In this document: positions 6,243-10,943 of the stretch, one piece after another
How positions within the stretch are numbered: the stretch's first letter is position 1
How the letters are laid out: each line of letters begins with the position of its first letter
Assembly (NCBI GenBank): GCA_036394075.1
Contig: DASWFT010000061.1
Location: 1 to 10,943 of the forward strand
Direction: 5' to 3'
DNA: 10,943 nucleotides
From: JAWWPY01 sp036394075
GTDB taxonomy: Bacteria > Actinomycetota > Actinomycetes > Streptosporangiales > Streptosporangiaceae
Notes under the pieces: model-generated
What the model was told of the DNA's origin: nothing
Databases searched by the model: none
What the model saw: the letters and a program-made list of their open reading frames with translations, nothing else
Program-made: the position numbers and the translations under genes

Positions 6243-6282
6243 CGTTAAGTTCTTGGCCTCGCGCGGGGCCAAGAACTTAACG
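6243..6282. terminator. Perfect 16-bp hairpin between cbbR and cbbL
   Basis: CGTTAAGTTCTTGGCC and GGCCAAGAACTTAACG flank an 8-nt loop (TCGCGCGG). It begins 32 bp after the cbbR stop in the cbbR direction, the right place for a terminator insulating cbbLSX from cbbR transcription. No T-tract follows on the minus strand, as is common for actinobacterial hairpin terminators. The stem symmetry in DNA is so complete that a protein-binding site is an alternative. Confidence 0.55.
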
Positions 6283-6314
6283 GATACCGAAAATGCACGG
6301 CCGCGGGCGGGCGG

Positions 6315-7208
6315 TCAACCCGGTATGTGGAAGTCGCCGTCCCGCAGCATGTGGGCAACGAGCCGGGCCGCGGCGGGCGGCAGGTCGCCGGGATGGGCCA
6401 CCAGGTACCAGTCGCGGTGCAGCGGTGTGCCGGGCACCGGCAGTTCCACCAGCCGGCCGGAGGCCAGCTCGGCGGCGACCGCGTCCCGGGACACGAGGGT
6501 GACGCCGAGCCCGACGCTCGCTGATTCCGTGATGGCGCCGTTGGATCCCACCATGAGGGTCAGCGGCGCGATGTCGAGGTCCACGAGCAGGGCGTCAGTG
6601 CTGGCCCGGGTGCCGGAACCAGGCTCGCGCAGCAGCCACGCCTGGCGGGCCAGCCACGGCAGCAACCCCGCGCCGCCGGCGGTAGCGGCCAGGCTGGGCG
6701 CGGCGACGACGACCAGTTCGTGCGCCCGGACGGCCTGCACCTGCACGTCCCAGCCGGGCTCGGGCCGGCCACCGAGCACGAGGTCCACCTGATGACGGTC
6801 CAGCAGCGCGCGGACTCGGTCACGGTTGCCAGCCTCGAGCCGCACGCCAATCTGCGGATGGCGGCCCCGGAAGCCGCCGAGGAGCCCGGGCAGGATCTGC
6901 TCCGCGGCGGTGGTGACGGCCGCTATGCGCAGCTCGCCCCGCTCGGGATCGGCCGCGGCCGCAGCGGCGAGCCCGGCCTCGTCCAGCAGGCCGAGGATGC
7001 GGCGGATGTAGCCGGCATACGCCTCGCCCGCGTCCGTCAGCCGCAGGCCACGGCCATCAGGGCGGAGCAGCGCCACGCCGAGGGACTTCTGCAGGGCGGC
7101 CAGCGAGGCCGACACCGCCGCCTGGGTCACCACGAGCTGCTGGGCGGCGGCGCGCACAGAGCCGGTCTCAGCGACGGCCAGGAATGTCCGGAGCTGGTTC
7201 AGCGTCAC
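6315..7208 (-). CDS. cbbR: LysR-type regulator, probable CbbR
   Basis: A LysR-family transcription factor, by context the activator of the Rubisco operon, which in studied CbbR proteins responds to Calvin-cycle metabolites. It has 297 residues from the GTG at 7208. A TTG at 7232 would add 8 residues but lacks a ribosome binding site, whereas the GTG is preceded by GAGGCGG and gives the usual MTLNQLRTFLAV start. The winged helix-turn-helix spans about residues 3-62 (LRTFLAVAETGSVRAAAQQL, then VTQAAVSASLAALQ, and the wing GRGLRLTDAGEAY). The effector-binding domain runs from about 88 to the end (GELRIAAVTTAAEQILPGLL, then a second lobe with GSNGAITESASVGLGVTL). It lies upstream of cbbL on the same strand; most known cbbR genes are divergent from their target. 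The CbbR name rests on family plus neighbourhood. Confidence 0.85.
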   Translation of the reverse strand: MTLNQLRTFLAVAETGSVRAAAQQLVVTQAAVSASLAALQKSLGVALLRPDGRGLRLTDAGEAYAGYIRRILGLLDEAGLAAAAAADPERGELRIAAVTTAAEQILPGLLGGFRGRHPQIGVRLEAGNRDRVRALLDRHQVDLVLGGRPEPGWDVQVQAVRAHELVVVAAPSLAATAGGAGLLPWLARQAWLLREPGSGTRASTDALLVDLDIAPLTLMVGSNGAITESASVGLGVTLVSRDAVAAELASGRLVELPVPGTPLHRDWYLVAHPGDLPPAAARLVAHMLRDGDFHIPG

Positions 7209-7237
7209 GTCGCCCGCCTCGCGCGTGGTCAATCGAC

Positions 7238-7260
7238 GATAGATAACTATGAGGCTATCT
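7238..7260. promoter_or_regulatory. Nested palindromes upstream of cbbR
   Basis: Overlapping dyads: GATAG (7238-7242) with CTATC (7255-7259), AGATA (7241-7245) with TATCT (7256-7260), and ATAG-ATAA-CTAT (7239-7250). This AT-rich patch 30-52 bp upstream of the cbbR GTG is a plausible autoregulatory site for a LysR protein and the likely promoter area. The half-sites do not match the TATATCAA dyad near cbbL, so common binding is uncertain. Confidence 0.35.
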
Positions 7261-7568
7261 TTTAGCGTCTACCATCAATAGCGAACTGAACAACCGCCGC
7301 TCGTTGCGCGTGTAGGGAGTCACCGAAGATGTCCGGAGAGGTCGCCTACTTGTCCTTCGGGTGTCCGGGTGGTCCGTCTATCTGTTCCGCTGGCGGGAGG
7401 AGTTGCCGACGTTTCGCGGCGGATGTCGGCGGTTCCCGGCTTGCCTGAGTCCAAGATCGTGGTTCATAGGTCTTGCGGGTGTTCGGGTGAGTTTCAGGGA
7501 CGCGGCTGGCGCGATGCAGGAGACGGGCTGGGGCCGGTTTCGGCTGAGGCCCTGGCGCGTGGCCGGCC
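7261..7568. other. Gene-free stretch between cbbR promoter and element remnant
   Basis: I see no convincing gene here. Short frames exist on both strands, including a plus-strand frame from 7361, but they have no recognisable domain and no good ribosome binding site. The stretch probably holds the outer part of the cbbR promoter and perhaps the left flank of the decayed mobile element. I found no clear terminal inverted repeat or target-site duplication by eye. Confidence 0.4.
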
Positions 7569-8102
7569 GTGCCGTCGCTTGTGTACGAGCGGTCACTGAC
7601 CGTGTATCTTTCCGGGGTGGATCATCGGGGGACGTGGACGGTGCACTTCGCATCGCGCGAGGTGGCTGAGCCGGACGGGGCGCGGCGGTGGCTGCGGGGC
7701 GCGGCGGTCGAGGTGGTCTCGTGGCTGGATGTGGCGGGGATTCCGGATGGCCTGCCGTTCTTGCTGTCGCCGCGGTTTGAGTACGACGCCGCGCTGAATT
7801 CGTATTTCCGCCGGCCGGCGCTGATCGGCGCGCCGGTGAACAGCAACGCCAGCAGGGCGTGGGCGCTGGCCGGGTTCTTGAATTTCCTGTACAAGTCCCG
7901 GGGCGGCAGGTCGTGGCGGGAGGCGACCGAGGGCGATCATCTGGCGTTTCATCAGTGGCGGCGCCGTGATGCGGCCGGGCCGCAGGTGGCGGGCGCCACG
8001 TGGAGCCAGGAGGTCGCCCACGTCAACCAGTTCTATGCGTGGGCGGTGGCGCGCCGAAGCGCGTTCCCGCCCCGGTGTCCCCGGGCGTCCGGGCGAGGCT
8101 GA
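7569..8102 (+). pseudogene. Truncated tyrosine-recombinase-like integrase, N-terminal part
   Basis: The frame from a GTG at 7569 gives 177 residues. Up to about residue 160 it resembles the N-terminal arm and core-binding (SAM-like) domain of integrases: RAWALAGFLNFLYKSRGG, then WREATEGDHLAFHQWRR and EVAHVNQFYAWAVARR. After that it ends in a short unrelated run of Pro/Arg/Gly residues and a stop at 8102. The whole catalytic domain, which carries the Arg-His-Arg-Tyr residues, is missing, so it cannot be an active recombinase. The next codons downstream, in another frame, belong to a different protein, so an internal deletion is the simplest cause. The family assignment is from motif memory and moderately sure. 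Confidence 0.6.
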
Positions 8103-8295
8103 GACGCAGCCGAGCCGTTACGAGGTCCTGGCCGCTCGCAACGCCCGGCTCCGCCGCGCTAACCGCACCCTGACCGGCAACCTCAAGCTCGCCGCCGCCC
8201 AGATCCAGCGCCTAGGCTTCGAGAACGCCCGCCTGCGCGAAGCTCTCGAAGCCAGCAGCAACATCACGCACATCGGCCGGCCCGGGAGCCGCTAG
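8098..8295 (+). pseudogene. C-terminal fragment of a DUF6262-like coiled-coil protein
   Basis: In the frame ending at the TAG 8293-8295 the translation is strongly helical with heptad-like Leu/Ala spacing: LAARNARLRRANRTL, then AAAQIQRLGFENARLREALE and a tail NITHIGRPGSR. This looks like the C-terminal coiled coil of the small accessory protein (DUF6262-like) that accompanies Tn554-type integrases in actinobacteria. The N-terminal helix-turn-helix part is missing and no start codon with a ribosome binding site is present. The frame is open further back to an ATG at 7966, but that portion is a shadow of the integrase frame. It ends 13 bp before the convergent response-regulator stop. Confidence 0.5.
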
Positions 8296-8308
8296 CAGGA
8301 AAAATCCG

Positions 8309-8953
8309 TCAGGGTCGCAGGTAGTGCAAGACGGCGAGCACCCGCCGGTTGTCGGTTTCGGAGGCCGGCAGGCCCAGCTTGGCGAAGATGCTGGCGACAT
8401 GCTTTTCCACCGTCCCGAGGGACAGGACGAGAGCGTCCGCGATGCCCGCGTTGGAGCGGCCCTCGGCCATCAGGGCCAGCACGTCGCGCTCCCGGGCGGT
8501 GAGCGGGTCCAGCCTGCCGGAGCGGCGGCTGGCGGCAAGGAGGTGGCGGACCACCTCGGGGTCGAGCGCGGTGCCGCCGGCGGCGATCCGGGTCACCGCG
8601 TCGGTGAATTCGTCCACGTCGGCGACCCGGTCTTTCAGCAGGTAGCCCACGCCGGACGGGCTGGCGCTCAGCAGCCGGGCCGCGTACCCGGTCTCGATGT
8701 ACTGTGACAGCACCAGCACCGCGGTGCCCGGATGGGCCCGGCGCAGCTCGACCGCGGCCCGCAGCCCCTCATCGGTCCAGGTGGGCGGCATCCGGATATC
8801 GGCGATGACCACGTCGGGGTGATGCTCCGCGACCGCCGCCAGCAGGGCGGCGCCGTCGGCGACCGCGGCGCGCACCTGGTGGCCCTCGTCTTGCAGCAGC
8901 CGGACCAGCCCGGCCCGGAACAAGGCGGCGTCCTCGGCGATCACGATGCGCAT
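8309..8953 (-). CDS. NarL/LuxR-family response regulator
   Basis: A DNA-binding response regulator of 214 residues from the ATG at 8953. The frame is open to 9040 but that part overlaps the kinase gene, and the receiver fold begins exactly at MRIVIAEDAALFRAGL. E7/D8 form the acidic pocket, D52 (IADIRMPP) is the phosphoacceptor, and S83 and K107 (GYLLKDR) complete the site. The LuxR helix-turn-helix spans about 148-205 (LTARERDVLALMAEGRSN, then GTVEKHVASIFAKLGL). It starts 10 nt after the kinase stop and is surely its partner. The context suggests control of the adjacent ABC-2 transporter genes, as in many drug- or envelope-stress-responsive loci; that is inference. Confidence 0.94.
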   Translation of the reverse strand: MRIVIAEDAALFRAGLVRLLQDEGHQVRAAVADGAALLAAVAEHHPDVVIADIRMPPTWTDEGLRAAVELRRAHPGTAVLVLSQYIETGYAARLLSASPSGVGYLLKDRVADVDEFTDAVTRIAAGGTALDPEVVRHLLAASRRSGRLDPLTARERDVLALMAEGRSNAGIADALVLSLGTVEKHVASIFAKLGLPASETDNRRVLAVLHYLRP

Positions 8954-8963
8954 CGGCCTGCTC

Positions 8964-10340
8964 TCATGTGTGCAGCGGCAGCTCGACGGTGACCCGGGTC
9001 GGCCCGCCGGGCGGGCTGGTGATGTCCAGGCGGCCGTCAACGACGGCGGCCCGCTGGGCGAGCCCGGCCAGGCCGCTGCCGCGGCCCGGGTCCGCCCCGC
9101 CGCGGCCGTCGTCGGTGATCGTCAGCACCAGCAGCCCTGCTCGCTGCGACACGTCGATCGTGATCGTGGCCGCGGCGCTGTGCTTGGCGGCGTTGGCCAG
9201 CAGCTCGGCGGCGCAGAAATAGGCGATCGCCTCGATCGCCGGCGCCGGCCGGTCCGGCAGCCGGCAGGCCAGCCGGGCCGGGATGGCGCTGTCGGCGGCC
9301 AGGCTGGCCAGGGCGTCGGGCAGGCCGTTGTCCAGCACCGGCGGGTGAATGCCCCTGGCCAGCTCGCGGAGCTCGCCGAGCGCGTCGCGGGCGCCCTGCA
9401 AGGCGGTGTCGACCAGTTCGCGGGCCGCGTCGGCGTCTGGCACCGCGCCTGAGTCGCCGAGTTTCTTCTTCGCCATGCCGAGGTTCATCGCCAGCGTGGC
9501 GAGCCGGATCTGCGCGCCGTCGTGCAGGTCGCGTTCCAGGCGGCGCAGCCGCGTGGCGGCGTCGTCGACCGCCAGCGCCCGGGTCCGTTCCAGGTCCGCC
9601 AGCCGCCGGGCCAGCGGCCCGGGGCTGAGCAGGCCGCGGATCAGCCGCCGGTCGGCGGCCACCACCGTCCTGGTCACCCAGGGCGCGGCCAGCACCATCC
9701 CGGCCCCGGCGGCGAACGCGGCGAACGTGCCGGGAAAGGTCGCGACGGTGAAGTGGCCCTGGCCGATCCAGTCGAATGGCGTGATAACCGGCACTGGGCT
9801 CAGCCGCGTGCCCGGGGAATGGTTGCGGAACGACAGCCACCAGAACGGGTAGGTCAGGTTGGCCAGCCCGGCGCCCCACAACACCGCGACGGCAAAACAC
9901 TCAAGCAGCATGACCGGGAACTTCAGCAGCAGGTATGCCAGGGCCCGCCAGCCGGGACCGTCGGCGATACGGGCCGCCAGCCCGCGAGCGCCGCGGCTGG
10001 CCAGCGGCGGCGGCGCCGTGACCTGCTCGCCGAGCAGCCAGCCCGCCAGCCCGCGGCAGGCCGCGGTGAGCCTGCGGGCGGCGCCGGTCGTCACCAGGAG
10101 CACCGTCAACAGCGCCGCGACACCCACGGCAGCGGCCACCGCCTGCCCGGACGGGTTCCCGTCCGCCACCCACGGCGAGCCTGAACCCAGCAGCAACCCA
10201 GCATCCACCGTGACGAAGAAACCCGCCAGCGGGATGAACACGCCGAACGGCAGCGTCAGGACGCAGAACGCCACCTCGCGGCGGGCACGGCCGGTGAACG
10301 GCCCGCGCAGGACCGGGCTCACCAAGCTGACGGCGTCCAT
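8964..10340 (-). CDS. Membrane sensor histidine kinase (sensor domain plus HisKA_3)
   Basis: An integral-membrane kinase of 458 residues from the ATG at 10340, 16 bp after the end of the broken permease gene. The N-terminal sensor part has about four hydrophobic segments, near residues 23-50, 66-85, 133-160 and 198-222, in the pattern of the putative-sensor family common in actinobacterial kinases. The HisKA_3 helix carries H273 in LERDLHDGAQIRLATLAMN. The ATPase domain follows: N box with N383 (AAELLANAAKHS), G1 box ITDDGRGG and a short G2 GSGLAGLAQRAAVVDG. There is no extracellular ligand-binding domain of size, so it may sense a membrane state or the neighbouring transporter. It forms an operon with the response regulator. 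Confidence 0.92.
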   Translation of the reverse strand: MDAVSLVSPVLRGPFTGRARREVAFCVLTLPFGVFIPLAGFFVTVDAGLLLGSGSPWVADGNPSGQAVAAAVGVAALLTVLLVTTGAARRLTAACRGLAGWLLGEQVTAPPPLASRGARGLAARIADGPGWRALAYLLLKFPVMLLECFAVAVLWGAGLANLTYPFWWLSFRNHSPGTRLSPVPVITPFDWIGQGHFTVATFPGTFAAFAAGAGMVLAAPWVTRTVVAADRRLIRGLLSPGPLARRLADLERTRALAVDDAATRLRRLERDLHDGAQIRLATLAMNLGMAKKKLGDSGAVPDADAARELVDTALQGARDALGELRELARGIHPPVLDNGLPDALASLAADSAIPARLACRLPDRPAPAIEAIAYFCAAELLANAAKHSAAATITIDVSQRAGLLVLTITDDGRGGADPGRGSGLAGLAQRAAVVDGRLDITSPPGGPTRVTVELPLHT

Positions 10341-10356
10341 AAACTCATTGTCCCGC

Positions 10357-10776
10357 TCACGCGTCCCGGCGGCTCAGCAGCCAGCCGCCGACCACAAGCA
10401 GCACCACGGCATAGCCGCAGATGATGCTCAGCCCGGCCCACGGCGACAGCGTGACCCCGCCTGCGGCTGGGTAGCGCCCAGCGAGTTCGCGTAGATGAGC
10501 CCGGGCAGGACTTCCCCGCCCCAGTCTGCGCCAGCCCGAACAGCGGCGCGGCGAACACCAGCGCACCGCCCGCCAGGATGTTATTGGTCACGTCACCGTG
10601 GGCATTGCGGGTGTTGAACCTCGCCGCGATCCCGATCCCGGCCATCCCGGCCAGGCCACCAGCAACGCCCACTTCACCGAACGCAGCGTACGCAGCTTGA
10701 TCCACTCCATCCGCGCTGCCTGGCGGAACCCGTAGAGCCCTGGCGGAACCCGCGACGCCGGCACGATCGCAGTCAT
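10357..10776 (-). pseudogene. Broken ABC-2 transporter permease
   Basis: A remnant of a permease subunit of an ABC-2 type exporter. The true start is the ATG at 10776 behind GGAGG, giving MTAIVPASR and then the family N-terminus GFRQAARMEWIKLRTLRS. Near 10656 the sense moves to another frame (GIAARFNTRNAHGDVTNNIL). Near 10520 a large middle part is missing. A third frame gives VLPGLIYANSLGATQPQAG, and after a further shift comes the usual last membrane helix and end, LSPWAGLSIICGYAVVLLVVGG followed by LLSRRDA. About 140 codons remain, against some 260-290 expected. At least three frame changes plus a deletion make a functional protein very unlikely. Local sequence errors could explain the shifts but hardly the missing middle. 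Confidence 0.8.
10719..10752. repeat. 14-bp direct repeat in the broken permease
   Basis: CCTGGCGGAACCCG occurs at 10719-10732 and 10739-10752, exactly 20 bp apart, inside the N-terminal codons of the broken permease. It may mark a small tandem duplication in a gene already losing function. Confidence 0.5.
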
Positions 10777-10781
10777 GACGT

Positions 10782-10786
10782 CCTCC
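10782..10786 (-). promoter_or_regulatory. Ribosome binding site of the broken permease
   Basis: GGAGG on the minus strand with a 5-nt spacer to the ATG at 10776. It shows that this ATG, and not the one at 10794 that overlaps the preceding stop, was the original start. Confidence 0.65.
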
Positions 10787-10790
10787 GATT

Positions 10791-10943
10791 TCATGCATCA
10801 CGACGGGCGAGCAGCCACCCGCCGGCCGCCAGGGCCGTGGCGGCATACAGGCAGAGCACGCCGAGCCCGGTCCACGCCGGCAGGGGCTGCGGGCACTGCC
10901 CGGCAGGCCCCCCGCAGGACACGGGCTTGGTCGTACTGATGGA
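10791..10943 (-). CDS. ABC-2 transporter permease, C-terminal end only
   Basis: The last 50 residues of a permease whose start lies beyond the right edge. The frame is open from the edge to the TGA at 10791-10793. It contains a hydrophobic helix (GLGVLCLYAATALAAGG) and ends WLLARRDA, the same ending as the broken permease that follows 14 bp later (WLLSRRDA). The two genes are therefore tandem paralogues of one transporter locus. An ABC ATPase gene would be expected further upstream, outside the window. Confidence 0.8.
   Translation of the reverse strand, partial: SISTTKPVSCGGPAGQCPQPLPAWTGLGVLCLYAATALAAGGWLLARRDA

Larger units (their letters stand above)
7569..8295 (+). mobile_element. Decayed integrase/coiled-coil element remnant
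   Basis: The N-terminal part of an integrase-like gene is directly followed by the C-terminal part of a coiled-coil gene. Intact actinobacterial elements of the Tn554-like type carry integrase genes followed by a small coiled-coil protein of the DUF6262/TnpC kind. An internal deletion of the middle would leave exactly these two ends. The junction lies near 8055-8098. I did not identify element termini, so the bounds are those of the coding pieces. Confidence 0.5.

Noticed and set aside
4878..6248. Long plus-strand frame opposite cbbL and its leader
   Set aside because: An antisense shadow caused by high GC content; no domain and no conserved motif, whereas cbbL on the other strand is unmistakable.
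6188..6282. A replication origin (DnaA box, AT-rich patch, inverted repeats)
   Set aside because: Only one DnaA box and none of the neighbouring origin genes; the patch is better explained as a promoter and terminator region.
7361..7669. A small plus-strand gene upstream of the integrase fragment
   Set aside because: No ribosome binding site, no recognisable domain, and it overlaps the integrase-like frame, which has clear family features.

Overview
The window is high-GC DNA from what looks like an actinobacterium with an autotrophic (Calvin-Benson-Bassham) gene cluster. The evidence is strong GC bias at third codon positions, NarL-type two-component pairs with HisKA_3 kinases, and a remnant of an integrase/coiled-coil element of a kind common in actinobacteria. 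I cannot name the genus from sequence alone.

Left part (1-2770, + strand): the 3' part of a phosphoribulokinase gene (cbbP), then a NarL/LuxR-type response regulator and a soluble GAF-domain histidine kinase whose TTG start overlaps the regulator stop codon. The kinase gene runs 47 bp into the convergent cbbX gene.

Centre (2724-7232, - strand): in transcription order a LysR-type regulator (probably CbbR), form IC (red-type) Rubisco large subunit cbbL, small subunit cbbS, and the AAA+ Rubisco activase cbbX. Between cbbR and cbbL lies an AT-richer regulatory patch with a perfect 16-bp-stem hairpin, a DnaA-box-like 9-mer and a perfect dyad (TATATCAA-N8-TTGATATA) that is a good CbbR operator candidate. 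A repeat of about 180 bp occurs twice in the same orientation, once in the cbbL leader and once between cbbS and cbbX, so the two copies bracket cbbLS. The second copy supplies the cbbS stop codon and reads in frame into cbbX.

Right part (7233-10943): a gene-poor stretch, then a decayed mobile-element remnant in which the N-terminal part of a tyrosine-recombinase-like gene is joined out of frame to the C-terminal part of a coiled-coil (DUF6262-like) gene. Next, on the - strand, is an ABC-2 permease/two-component locus: the end of one permease, a second permease that is clearly broken, a membrane sensor kinase and its NarL-type response regulator.

Together, PRK makes RuBP, CbbLS fixes CO2 onto it, CbbX removes inhibitory sugar phosphates from red-type Rubisco, and CbbR probably senses metabolites to switch on cbbLSX. 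The GAF kinase/regulator pair next to cbbP is an untested candidate for a second control layer. I see no tRNA, rRNA or CRISPR array.
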